Below, piece by piece: positions 43,932 through 52,454 of a DNA stretch of 64,000 bases (positions are counted from its first letter, which is position 1; every line of letters begins with the position of its first letter). The position numbers and the translations under genes were made by a program. The notes under the pieces were generated by a model. It searched no databases and was not told the origin of the DNA. It saw nothing but the letters and a program-made list of their open reading frames with translations. The stretch lies in the NCBI GenBank assembly GCA_023437365.1, contig JAEZGK010000015.1, positions 62,001 through 126,000 of the forward strand. Direction: 5' to 3'. The DNA is from Bacillota bacterium. Lineage in GTDB: Bacteria > Bacillota > Clostridia > Lachnospirales > Lachnospiraceae.

Positions 43932-44576
43932 ATGAACAAGGAGCTACTGGAAATTCTGGAAGGAATGGATTTGAAGGAAATGAATACTCAGATGGCGCTT
44001 CAGTGCGCCCCTGTAATCATGGACATCAAGATATCAAATATGCTGATTGTGGATAGGAATGATAAGGAAAAAGTCAAGGATACGTTTTGTGAAACAGCGA
44101 TCTCTTTTTATATACTTTATATGTCTGACAGAAAGGCGGTATTTCTGATCTACGACTGGGATAAGCTGGTCGTATATCTGCGCAGGAAAGAAAATCAAAG
44201 ATTGTTACGGATTTTGGGTTATCACGAATATGATCCGGTCGGCCTTCTGATGGAGCTCTCAAGAAGATATCAGGGTTATATGCAGAATATCAGAGGATTT
44301 CCTCATGAACTGGGAATATTGCTGGGCTATCCGATCGAAGATGTCATGGGCTTCATCGTCCATCAAGGACAGAATCCACTCTATACCGGCTACTGGAAGG
44401 TATATGGCAATCTGGAGGAGAAGCTGATTCTGTTTGAACAATACAAAAAGGCAAAAGAATGTGTGATACGACTGATAGCGCAGGGTGCCAGTATCAAACA
44501 GCTCTTAAATCCGGAGATTAGATACTCTCAGAAGTCTGCTATTCGGATGGATACGAAGATCACACCTTTTCTTTGA
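43932..44576 (+). CDS. DUF3793-family protein
   Basis: This 214-residue cytoplasmic protein of the clostridial DUF3793 family is recognised by FPHELGILLGYPIEDVMGFI and NPLYTGYWKVYGN. Members often accompany iron-uptake or flavodoxin genes; no such neighbours are seen here. Its 3' end overlaps the 3' end of the convergent LysR gene by 17 bp. The ATG is preceded by AAGGGAG. Confidence 0.88.
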   Translation: MNKELLEILEGMDLKEMNTQMALQCAPVIMDIKISNMLIVDRNDKEKVKDTFCETAISFYILYMSDRKAVFLIYDWDKLVVYLRRKENQRLLRILGYHEYDPVGLLMELSRRYQGYMQNIRGFPHELGILLGYPIEDVMGFIVHQGQNPLYTGYWKVYGNLEEKLILFEQYKKAKECVIRLIAQGASIKQLLNPEIRYSQKSAIRMDTKITPFL

Positions 44577-45441
44577 TTAATCTGATGAATTCCGTGATTG
44601 CAGGGGTAATCCATTTGTTACGATGGCAGAAGACCTGACCTTTCATCTGAAGGTCGAAGTCTGATATCGGCAGGATACGAAGAACACCTTGCTCCAATTC
44701 TTCCTGCAGAGAGAAGGCAGGCAGTACGGACAAAGCAATGCCTGTACCTACAAATTTTTTGATAATTTCCGTGTTGCCTATTTCTAAAAATACCTTCAGG
44801 TCCATTCCTTGAGCGCGAAACTGCTGTTCAAAAAGCTCGCGATAGCTGCAGATCTTTTCCGTAAGGATAAAGGGTTCCTCAGCCAAGTCCTTCAGTATTA
44901 GCTTTCCGGATCTTGTCAACGGATGGGAGGCAGCGACTATGACGGAGATTGGATTAGTGAATTCATATTCCCGAATCCATTCTGTCAGGGCAATATCTGT
45001 ATCGAAGGTCCATAGAACATCGATCGCATTGGTGTTCAGCATAGTTGCCAGCTCTTCGAAGGTTCCAATCCTGATCACTACCCCAACCTTCGGATAGAGG
45101 CGGTGGAATTCCTTAAGAATATCAGGAAGATAGGAGATACAGAGAGATTCCAACAGACCGATCCGTAGCTCCCCGACGGGTTCCGAGGCTGGTGCCAGTG
45201 CCTGTTTTGCATTGTAGGCAGCAGTATCGATCTCTATGGCATATTTCATAAATTTCTTTCCGTCCTCGGTCAGCTGTACCGATTTGCCGATTCGATCAAA
45301 GAGTCTGACCTGAAGCTCGTCTTCCAGTTGTTTGATCTGCATTGTCACATTCGACTGGGAGTATCCGAGTTCCCTTGCAGCCTTGGAAAAGCTTCCAAGC
45401 TTCACAATCCTGAGGAAGGACACTACATTTCTTATTTCCAT
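44560..45441 (-). CDS. LysR-family transcriptional regulator
   Basis: This 293-residue LysR regulator has the N-terminal winged helix (FLRIVKLGSFSKAARELGYSQ, then VTMQIKQLEDEL), a linker helix and a periplasmic-binding-like effector domain (about 90-290). The start at 45441 follows AGGTGG. It is divergent from homoserine dehydrogenase with 125 bp between them, so regulation of hom, and perhaps sensing of an amino acid, is plausible. Confidence 0.93.
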   Translation of the reverse strand: MEIRNVVSFLRIVKLGSFSKAARELGYSQSNVTMQIKQLEDELQVRLFDRIGKSVQLTEDGKKFMKYAIEIDTAAYNAKQALAPASEPVGELRIGLLESLCISYLPDILKEFHRLYPKVGVVIRIGTFEELATMLNTNAIDVLWTFDTDIALTEWIREYEFTNPISVIVAASHPLTRSGKLILKDLAEEPFILTEKICSYRELFEQQFRAQGMDLKVFLEIGNTEIIKKFVGTGIALSVLPAFSLQEELEQGVLRILPISDFDLQMKGQVFCHRNKWITPAITEFIRLIKEKV

Positions 45442-45566
45442 GAAAGCACCACCTATCAAAAATATTGAACATAGATATTAAATACATGAATTTTACTAAT
45501 GCTTACCAGAATGATACAATAAAGCCATCAGAAATACAACCTTTATTTTGATAAGGAGAAAATAAG

Positions 45567-46613
45567 ATGGCAAAAATGATCAGGATTGGATTTCTCGGAC
45601 TCGGAGTAGTCGGAGCAAGGCTGCTCACCATCCTACAGGAGAATAGACAGATGCTGCTTAAGGAATACGATATCGATATCATCCCTGAAGCAATACTGGT
45701 CAGAGACACAAATAAGGCCAGGACTGTAGATATCACCGGTCTGAAGCTCACGACAGATGAAGAGGAGCTAATCAATGACGAACGGATCAGTATTCTGGTA
45801 GAATGTATGGGAGGAGCGGGATCAGATCGGACCAGGGATATCCTGCTTCGTGCCCTCGGGAAAGGGAAGCATATTATCCTGTCCAGTAAGAAATGTCTGG
45901 CCGTCAATCTCGCTGAACTTACCGAGGCAGCAGAGCGCAACAGCTGCCAGCTGCGTTATGATGCCACCGTAGGCGGAGGAATTCCTATCTGCAGTACACT
46001 TCGGAGCATGGCAAAGGGAGAGGAGATCACCGGGATCTATGGTATACTGAATTCAACCACGAATTATATCCTTTCCTCCGTCAGCGACAAAGGAATACCC
46101 TATATGGAGGCAGTGGAAGATGCGAAGCGGAAGGGATATACGGAGAATGATCCGTCAGAGGATATTGACGGCTGGGATGCCGCTTATAAACTAGTGATCC
46201 TTATGAATCTTGGGATGAAGCTTTCCTGTGCAATGGAGAAGATCAAACCGGAGCCAATGAAAGAAGGGATACCGGAGAGCTTCGATCCGCAGGAGCAAAG
46301 CAATGCTGTCCTGAAGCAGGTTGCCTGTGCCAAAAAAAATCAGGATGGTTCTGTCTCCTACTTCATAGGACCTTGTCTCGTTGAGGCAGATCGGCTGCTT
46401 GCCCGAGTCGGCGGTAACAATAATATGATTTTTGTAGAGAGCCATGAAAGTGGTATCCGTGCCTTCTATGGACAGGGCTCGGGGGCGGGACCTACCGCAT
46501 CCATCATGTTCGATGATCTGCTGGATGTCCTGTTAAATCCCAGAGAACCGGGAACTTCCGTGCGATGTCACAGGGTACATAAGCTAAAGGATGCAGAGCA
46601 TTTCCTGATGTGA
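45567..46613 (+). CDS. hom: Homoserine dehydrogenase, short form
   Basis: This enzyme reduces aspartate semialdehyde to homoserine on the threonine/methionine branch. It has 348 residues: an N-terminal Rossmann fold (GFLGLGVVGARLL) and the catalytic domain with the family signature YDATVGGGIPI and NDPSEDIDGWDAAYKLVIL. The C-terminal ACT domain found in longer forms is missing, so feedback control by threonine may be absent. It is divergent from a LysR gene. The similarity SVRCHRVHKLKD at the end suggests a complete protein. Confidence 0.9.
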   Translation: MAKMIRIGFLGLGVVGARLLTILQENRQMLLKEYDIDIIPEAILVRDTNKARTVDITGLKLTTDEEELINDERISILVECMGGAGSDRTRDILLRALGKGKHIILSSKKCLAVNLAELTEAAERNSCQLRYDATVGGGIPICSTLRSMAKGEEITGIYGILNSTTNYILSSVSDKGIPYMEAVEDAKRKGYTENDPSEDIDGWDAAYKLVILMNLGMKLSCAMEKIKPEPMKEGIPESFDPQEQSNAVLKQVACAKKNQDGSVSYFIGPCLVEADRLLARVGGNNNMIFVESHESGIRAFYGQGSGAGPTASIMFDDLLDVLLNPREPGTSVRCHRVHKLKDAEHFLM

Positions 46614-46695
46614 CAGACTTCAGCTTAGGAGCAACCGAGGAAAATTTGAGATGTATATACAGAGGTAAGAATATAAACTTATAGATATTTAAAGG

Positions 46696-46803
46696 AAGAC
46701 TCCACACTCTGATGGATATGCTCCTCCTTATGATAAACAGTCTTTGTTTTATAAACTGTCTACCACAAGGGAGCATATCAGATGATGAGAAGTGGAGTCT
46801 TTT
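46696..46803. repeat. Long imperfect hairpin between convergent genes
   Basis: The left arm 46696-46742 begins AAGACTCCAC and includes ATATGCTCC. The right arm 46753-46803 is largely complementary and ends GTGGAGTCTTTT. The arms are nearly 50 bp. It probably terminates hom and the facing MocR gene, but its length is more like a MITE. Confidence 0.65.
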
Positions 46804-46840
46804 GAACTGACCCCAAGCTTCTTACTTCAGGAGGTCAGCT

Positions 46841-48226
46841 TTATAAAGGTTGGATTATGTGATAGAGCAGCTGAATACCTTCCTGTATCTTCGAAGCTTC
46901 AAGGTGTCCGTAACCAAGTAAGAGCTTATTTTGATGCAATCCTTTGCAGATACTGTGCTGCTCTACCGAGGCAACTCTGAGACCTTCCTGATAGCAACGC
47001 ATAAAAAAGTCATCATCAAAGCTATGCTCTTCAAATTCTACGGCAAGGTGCAGTCCGGCACTGTCACCCCAGACACACCAGGTTTCGCCGAAGACTTCCT
47101 TCAGCTCCGTCAGGAGAGTAGCTCTTCTTTCTCCATAGAGCTTTTTCATCCTGCGAATATGATGGTCAAATTTGCGTGTCCTTAAGAATTGGGCAAGAGC
47201 AGCCTGCTCAAAGGGGGGATTCTGGACATCCATATGGGTACGCAGCTTCATCCACCGTAACTGAAGCTTCTTAGGCAGGAGGACATAACCAATCCGAATG
47301 GCAGGAAACAGAACCTTACTGAAGGTACCGATATAGATTACCTGCTGCGTATCCATGGCATAAAGCGGTGATACCGGTTCTCCGGTATAACGGAATTCAC
47401 TGTCATAATCATCCTCCAGCAAGTAGATATTCTGTTCTCGTGCATATCGGATCAGCTCTGCCCGGCGTACCGCCGGGAGTATGCCACCCAGCGGAAACTG
47501 ATGGGAGGGGGTAACATAGACGGCCTGAGCCTTTAATCCTTCCAGAAGGTCGGTTCGAAGACCTTGACGATCCGCTGGAATCGGCAGGAGCTGGCAGCCT
47601 GCAGTCAGAAAGGTCTCCATCAGGCCTTTATTACACGGATCTTCTATAATAACCGGTTTGCCTGACAACTCAAGTAATCCGACAATCAGATTGATAGCCT
47701 GTGTCGCTCCGGTAGTAATAAAGATATCCTCGACGTCCACGGAAAGTCCCTTGCATCTGGCGAGCCAGGCTGCTATTTCAGCCCGAAGAGGCAAAAGCCC
47801 CTTCGGACCAGTGTAACTTAACTGTTCTTTGGGCAACTCCTCAGCAGCCTTAGTCAGAAGCTGCCGCCAGAGGTAATAAGGAAAGCTATCCAGATCCGGA
47901 CGACCGGTATGAAAATCCACCATGATCGGAGAGTGTGGTTTCTTGGCAGGGACCTCCTCGGGCTGCGCAAGCCTCCTGAGACATAGACCGTCAGCAACTC
48001 TGCTGGGTGCCCCCTGATGACTGAGGACATAACCCTCGGTAATCAACATATCATAGGCTTCACTGACAGTATTACGGGAAACCCGTAGCTGCTCAGCCAT
48101 CTCACGGGTAGAAGGTAATATTTCTCCGGCAGTCATACTGCCATTCAATATCTGCTCTCGAAGCGATTGATATATTTGACGCTTGATCGGGAGCTTACTG
48201 TCTCTATATAATTCAATCGTCCTCAT
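46841..48226 (-). CDS. MocR/PdxR-type regulator (GntR HTH plus aminotransferase domain)
   Basis: This 461-residue fusion has an N-terminal GntR winged helix (PIKRQIYQSLREQILNG, STREMAEQLRVSRNTV) and a fold-type I aminotransferase-like domain that binds PLP as effector. The PLP lysine lies in IGTFSKVLFPAIRIGY. Family members regulate vitamin B6 or amino-acid genes rather than catalyse transamination. It is divergent from an EamA-type exporter, with a 15-base inverted repeat pair between them. Confidence 0.93.
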   Translation of the reverse strand: MRTIELYRDSKLPIKRQIYQSLREQILNGSMTAGEILPSTREMAEQLRVSRNTVSEAYDMLITEGYVLSHQGAPSRVADGLCLRRLAQPEEVPAKKPHSPIMVDFHTGRPDLDSFPYYLWRQLLTKAAEELPKEQLSYTGPKGLLPLRAEIAAWLARCKGLSVDVEDIFITTGATQAINLIVGLLELSGKPVIIEDPCNKGLMETFLTAGCQLLPIPADRQGLRTDLLEGLKAQAVYVTPSHQFPLGGILPAVRRAELIRYAREQNIYLLEDDYDSEFRYTGEPVSPLYAMDTQQVIYIGTFSKVLFPAIRIGYVLLPKKLQLRWMKLRTHMDVQNPPFEQAALAQFLRTRKFDHHIRRMKKLYGERRATLLTELKEVFGETWCVWGDSAGLHLAVEFEEHSFDDDFFMRCYQEGLRVASVEQHSICKGLHQNKLLLGYGHLEASKIQEGIQLLYHIIQPL

Positions 48227-48277
48227 TCTTTTCCTCCACTTTTGAATCCTGCCTTTGCTCTATTTGATTCTTGACAG

Positions 48278-48341
48278 GCGACAATAACTGGCCCTGTACA
48301 ATTGGTGCTATACTGGAACTTTACCAAGCCAGTTTTGTCGC
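48278..48341. promoter_or_regulatory. Spaced inverted repeat, putative MocR operator
   Basis: GCGACAATAACTGGC (48278-48292) and GCCAGTTTTGTCGC (48328-48341) are near-perfect reverse complements centred about 50 bp apart. They flank the divergent promoters (TTGACA at 48271, TATAAT at 48342). Confidence 0.65.
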
Positions 48342-48399
48342 TATAATTATATCATATTGCTTCTGTGCAATACAAATGAATTGATAAGGGGATATGAAA

Positions 48400-49308
48400 A
48401 TGAAGAAAATCAAAGGAATGTTATTTTTGTTAGGGGCCTTTTCCTTGGCAGGAACCTCTGTCATCTCTGCGAGACTTGTTATGGGAAGACTCGGTACCTT
48501 TACCATAACAACAGTGAGTCTGTTCTTTGCCCTCCTTTGTCTGATACCGGTCACGGGAAAGAAGCTGTCCGTCATCAGACAGCTGAAGCCTTCAGATTGG
48601 TTCAGCCTATGCCTTCAGGCTGTATTTGGGATATTCTTATTCCGAATGTTTTTATTATTTGGCTTAAAACATACCTCCGCTGCAGAGGCAGGGATATTGA
48701 CCGGAGCTACGCCTGCTATGACTGCTTTGTTAGCAAGAGTCCTACTTAAGGAGAAGATGAGCCGAAGAAAATGGTTCGGGATTTTCTGTACAGTGGCCGG
48801 TATCATTATCGTACAGGGACTCCTGCTGCCCGGTAATCGCTTTGTTCCTGAACATATCCTCGGAAATCTCCTGGTGCTTTGCGCATGCTGCAGTGAATCC
48901 TCCTTTAACACCTGCTCCCGTATCCTTGCTGTCAAGGCACAGAGCAGACAGGGAATATCGCTTCCACCTATGGTGCAGACAATGCTGGTATCAGGCATTG
49001 CCATGCTGCTCTGTCTGGTTCCGGCGGCCTTTGAACAGCCGATTTACAGCTTATCCAACATCGGGCTCAGGGAATGGCTGGCGTTATTCTGGTATGGTGC
49101 CTTTGTTACCGCAGTGGCATTTATCTGCTGGTATGCGGGCATCAGGCGCTGCAACGCCAGCACGGCGGCAGCCTTCTCAGGAATGATGCCCTTTACTGCA
49201 TTGATTTTGTCCGTACTTTTTCTTAAGGAGCCTGCCGGTCTGCAGCAATGGTTGGGAGGAATTCTTATCATAGCGGGTATGATATTCATCGGAACGAGCG
49301 AGGATTAA
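48400..49308 (+). CDS. EamA/DMT-family transporter
   Basis: This roughly 302-residue drug/metabolite exporter has ten predicted membrane helices in two EamA repeats (about 8-140 and 155-300). Motifs include GTSVISARLVMG near the start and EPAGLQQWLGGILIIAGM in the last helices. Likely cargo is amino acids or small metabolites. The start at 48400 follows AAGGGG. The divergent MocR regulator probably controls it. Confidence 0.9.
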   Translation: MKKIKGMLFLLGAFSLAGTSVISARLVMGRLGTFTITTVSLFFALLCLIPVTGKKLSVIRQLKPSDWFSLCLQAVFGIFLFRMFLLFGLKHTSAAEAGILTGATPAMTALLARVLLKEKMSRRKWFGIFCTVAGIIIVQGLLLPGNRFVPEHILGNLLVLCACCSESSFNTCSRILAVKAQSRQGISLPPMVQTMLVSGIAMLLCLVPAAFEQPIYSLSNIGLREWLALFWYGAFVTAVAFICWYAGIRRCNASTAAAFSGMMPFTALILSVLFLKEPAGLQQWLGGILIIAGMIFIGTSED

Positions 49309-49360
49309 ACACTCCGTATGGTTGATAAAGGTATAAAAATAAGATATAATTGTGGATAGA

Positions 49361-49397
49361 AACCCTCCATTATAACATCAGACTTGAGTTCTGTTCT
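49361..49397 (+). repeat. Direct repeat copy A flanking the double-HTH MerR gene
   Basis: This starts AACCCTCCAT, then TAACATCAGAC. It matches copy B at 50490-50526 closely over 37 bases, with TAACA(T/C)CAGAC in common. Confidence 0.6.
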
Positions 49398-49519
49398 AAA
49401 ATAAAGCTAAAAGGGTCCCGAACCGTATGCTTTATTATTTGTTTTATGATTGGCGGTGTCGTATAGCTGCATCCGTTCTTGTAATATCCTGTGATGCTTT
49501 GAAAAGGAAGGGAGATACC

Positions 49520-50491
49520 ATGAAGATGACCTATAAGACAACTCAGGTAGCAAAAATGATCGGAATACATCCGAACACAGTACGTCTGTATGAGGAACTG
49601 GGGCTGATTACTGCACCGATTCGGTTATCGAACGGCTATCGCGTATTTAATGATCTCCATGTCGAGCAGTTCCGGCTGGCAAGGACAGCCTTCCAGGTGG
49701 AGGTACTCCAGAATGGTCTCAGAAAGAAGATGACAGCAATCATCAAGTTATCAGCTCAGCTGGAATTTGAAAAGGCAATTCAGCTGACACAAAGCTATAT
49801 CAAGCAGATACAGACGGAACAAAGAAATGCCGAGGAAGCGATCAGGATGGCGGAGCAACTGCTGGCTGACCAGGAGAGGGAAGAGATAACCTATTCACGA
49901 ATCCAGGCTAAGGACGGAAACAATCCCTTGACAGAGGATGAGTCTCTGACAAAAGGTAAGATACAGGCAGAGGTCAGATACATAACAGAGACCTTGGACA
50001 AGAAAAAGGTAATGAAGGGTATAAAAGCAATAGACAATACAAAGGCAATCGACAATACAAAGGCAATCGATAATACAAACACAATAGATAATATAAAGGC
50101 AATCGACAACTCAATAGTTATGACCCGTCAGGAGGTATCGGACTATCTGGAGATCAGTATGGATACCTTACGGAACTGGGAGTTGAATGGTCTGTTGGAA
50201 ATTAAAAGAAAAAGGAACGGATATCGTATCTATACTGAGAGCGACATCATGAGACTAAAAATCATACGTTCTCTGCGTTGTGCGAACTATTCACTGTCCG
50301 CAATCCTTCGTATGATGAATGCGCTGACCAAGGGTAAGCCTATTGATTTAAGGAAGATGATTAATACACCTCAGGAGGATGAAACCATCATATCCGTATG
50401 TGATAAGCTGCTAACCTCTCTGGAGGTGGCAAAGGAGAACGCGCAGCATATGCTAAAGCAGCTGCAATCCATGGAGAAAAAATATTCATAA
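49520..50491 (+). CDS. MerR-type regulator with two HTH domains joined by a repeat linker
   Basis: This protein has 323 residues. The first MerR winged helix is at about 1-70 (TTQVAKMIGIHPNTVRLYEEL), followed by a helical segment. A low-complexity linker of five KAIDNT-like repeats (about 169-198, encoded by 18-bp tandem repeats) comes next, then a second MerR helix at about 202-270 (MTRQEVSDYLEISMDTLRNWE). Two DNA-binding domains in one chain are unusual. The start at 49520 follows GGAAGGGAG. It precedes an ABC exporter and may regulate it. Confidence 0.88.
   Translation: MKMTYKTTQVAKMIGIHPNTVRLYEELGLITAPIRLSNGYRVFNDLHVEQFRLARTAFQVEVLQNGLRKKMTAIIKLSAQLEFEKAIQLTQSYIKQIQTEQRNAEEAIRMAEQLLADQEREEITYSRIQAKDGNNPLTEDESLTKGKIQAEVRYITETLDKKKVMKGIKAIDNTKAIDNTKAIDNTNTIDNIKAIDNSIVMTRQEVSDYLEISMDTLRNWELNGLLEIKRKRNGYRIYTESDIMRLKIIRSLRCANYSLSAILRMMNALTKGKPIDLRKMINTPQEDETIISVCDKLLTSLEVAKENAQHMLKQLQSMEKKYS
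50024..50113 (+). repeat. Five in-frame 18-bp tandem repeats in the MerR linker
   Basis: Units begin at 50024, 50042, 50060, 50078 and 50096. The consensus is AAGGCAATCGACAATACA, encoding KAIDNT. Copy number could vary by slippage without a frameshift. Confidence 0.9.
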
Positions 50492-50532
50492 CCCTCCACT
50501 TTAACACCAGACCTTGTTCTGGTGTTATTCTT
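50490..50532 (+). terminator. Terminator after the double-HTH MerR gene (direct repeat copy B)
   Basis: TAACACCAGA (50502-50511) and TCTGGTGTTA (50518-50527) form a perfect 10-bp stem followed by TTCTTTTATT. A second hairpin CGGCAGC/GCTGCCG with a TTCG loop follows at about 50544. Confidence 0.8.
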
Positions 50533-50619
50533 TTATTCATAAACCGGCAGCTTCGGCTGCCGACAACCCGGACGACCAAAGCTATGGTCACACGGGATAT
50601 GATAAAGGAGGATTATGCG

Positions 50620-51351
50620 ATGGAAACAATCAAAATTGATTCGCTCTGGAAATCCTATGGCGAGGTTCCCGCAGTCAAGGGAGTCAGCTTAAGCGTAAAC
50701 CGAGGTGAGGTACTGGGTTTACTGGGTGCGAACGGAGCAGGGAAAAGTACCTTGATTGAATGCGTTCTTGGTACCAGAAAGCCGGATAGCGGTACGGTAT
50801 CAATCCTGGGAATGGATCCGAAGAAGGAGAGAAGAAAGCTCTTTGAAAGAGTCTCTGTCCAGTTCCAGGAATCCAGTTATCAGGAGAAAATTACAGTGGA
50901 GGAGCTATGTCGATTAATGCAGTCCTTGTATCAGAATCCAAGGGATTACACTGACCTGCTGAAAAGCTTCGGAATTGCCGACCAGCGTAAAAAGCCTGTG
51001 AGTGAGCTTTCGGGCGGGCAGAAACAGAGGCTTTTTATTGTGCTTGCCTTGATCCCGGATCCGGAGGTGGTATTTCTGGATGAGTTGACCACCGGTCTGG
51101 ATACCAGAGCGAGAAAAGAAGTATGGAGGTGTCTAAACGAGCTGAAGGGGCACGGATTGACGATCTTCCTTACCTCACATTTCATGGATGAGGTTGAGGT
51201 ACTGTGTGACAGGATCTGTATCCTGAAAAAAGGCGAAGCTGTGTTTCTGGGAACGATTGAGGAAGCGAAGGAAAAGAGTAATTGTGAGAAATTTGAGGAT
51301 GCCTATTTCTGGTTCAGTGATGAGGAGGAAAAAGATGATGAGAGCATTTAG
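50620..51351 (+). CDS. ABC transporter ATP-binding protein
   Basis: This 243-residue nucleotide-binding subunit has Walker A LGANGAGKSTLIE, a Q-loop in SVQFQESSYQ, the signature SELSGGQKQRL, Walker B VVFLDELTTGLD and an H-loop in LTSHFMDEVE. It is of the drug/antibiotic exporter (DrrA, ABC-2) type. The start at 50620 follows AAAGGAGG. The permease gene overlaps its last codons, so they form one transporter. Confidence 0.95.
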   Translation: METIKIDSLWKSYGEVPAVKGVSLSVNRGEVLGLLGANGAGKSTLIECVLGTRKPDSGTVSILGMDPKKERRKLFERVSVQFQESSYQEKITVEELCRLMQSLYQNPRDYTDLLKSFGIADQRKKPVSELSGGQKQRLFIVLALIPDPEVVFLDELTTGLDTRARKEVWRCLNELKGHGLTIFLTSHFMDEVEVLCDRICILKKGEAVFLGTIEEAKEKSNCEKFEDAYFWFSDEEEKDDESI

Positions 51352-52081
51352 AACAATGTTTGTAACAGAGATGAAGCTGGTCCTGCGAGGAATGGATATG
51401 ATTATTTTCGGCATCATCATGCCCCTTGTGGTCATGATCATCATGGGAATTATTTATGGAGAGAAGCCCGCCTTCGAAGGGGCAGAGTATACCTTCTTCA
51501 GCCAGTCCTTCGGTGCACTTGCAGCAATCGCCATCTGTGCATCGGGAGTGATGGGACTGCCCCTGATCGTGGCAGATTATCGGAACAAAAAAATATTAAA
51601 GAGGTTTAAGGTCACACCGATCAGCCCACTGATGCTGCTACTGGTACATGTCCTGGTATACACTGTAATCTCACTGATATCCTTGCTAATGTTATTTCTG
51701 GTTGGCAAGGTATGCTTTGGTCTGGAGCTTGTGGGTGCCTGGTATCTTTTTCTTGGAGCTTATCTGCTGGTACTGGTGTCTATATTTAGTCTGGGTATGA
51801 TGGTAGGAGCAGTTTCACCGAACATCAAGACCTCCAATCTGCTTTGTACGCTCCTGTATTTTCCGATGCTGATCTTCTCGGGTACGACCTTGCCTTATGA
51901 GATAATGCCAAAAGGCTTACAGAGGATAGCGGATGTTATGCCACTGACGCAGGGAATCAAGCTATTAAAGGCAGCCTCTCTGGGATTACCGGCAGGAGAT
52001 GTGAGGCTTCCGCTCTTGGTCATGGTTGCACTGGCAGCAGTCTGTATTGCAGCTTCCATTCGGTTCTTCCGTTGGGAATAA
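51335..52081 (+). CDS. ABC-2-type transporter permease
   Basis: This 248-residue membrane subunit has six predicted helices and the ABC-2 C-terminal signature LPYEIMPKGLQRIADVMPLTQGIK (split here as LPYEIMPKG, then MPLTQGIK). The start at 51335, with GAGGAGG upstream, lies inside the ATPase gene, overlapping by 17 bp. Together with the ATPase it probably exports a drug, peptide or lipid. Confidence 0.92.
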   Translation: MMRAFRTMFVTEMKLVLRGMDMIIFGIIMPLVVMIIMGIIYGEKPAFEGAEYTFFSQSFGALAAIAICASGVMGLPLIVADYRNKKILKRFKVTPISPLMLLLVHVLVYTVISLISLLMLFLVGKVCFGLELVGAWYLFLGAYLLVLVSIFSLGMMVGAVSPNIKTSNLLCTLLYFPMLIFSGTTLPYEIMPKGLQRIADVMPLTQGIKLLKAASLGLPAGDVRLPLLVMVALAAVCIAASIRFFRWE

Positions 52082-52101
52082 TAGATTTTACTTGATTTCA
52101 C

Positions 52102-52129
52102 TTGACAAGAACGGTAGAAATGATAGAAT
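52102..52129 (+). promoter_or_regulatory. Promoter of the leuS T-box transcript
   Basis: TTGACA (52102-52107) and TAGAAT (52124-52129) lie 16 bp apart, ahead of the T-box leader. Confidence 0.6.
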
Positions 52130-52149
52130 AAATGTAATTTACTTAGAAA

Positions 52150-52412
52150 ATCATATATTCTATCATGGCTATGATAAGGAGCAGTAGAAGAAACCAATCT
52201 TTCAGAGAGCCGCTGGCTGGTGAAAAGCGGCAGATGAGGACTTTGAACTCGCCTTGGAGCTCTCTGTTGAACTGATAGTAGGCAGAGCGGGCAATCCCGT
52301 TACAGAGGTAATGAGAACATGATCGTCAATGGTCGTGGATTAGAGTGGTACCGCGGAAAGAGTTCATTATTTGGACCTCTTCGTCTCTAAAGATGAGACG
52401 AAGAGGTTTTTT
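52150..52412 (+). promoter_or_regulatory. T-box leader (Leu, CUC specifier) upstream of leuS
   Basis: Landmarks are ATGATAAGGAGCAGTAG, CAGAGAGCC, a GCTGGCTGGTGAAAAGC loop and the specifier context TTGAACTCGCC giving CTC. The canonical AGAGTGGTACCGCGG is at 52342-52356. The terminator is a perfect 12-bp stem CCTCTTCGTCTC/GAGACGAAGAGG (52376-52406) with six T residues. Uncharged tRNA-Leu should allow leuS transcription. Confidence 0.95.
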
Positions 52413-52454
52413 GATTCTTTAGCAAGTAGACATTATAAGGAGGAAGCAATCACA

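Noticed and set aside
46802..46817. IS3-family end (TGAACTGACCCC)
   Set aside because: There is a single occurrence with no partner end or transposase fragment nearby.
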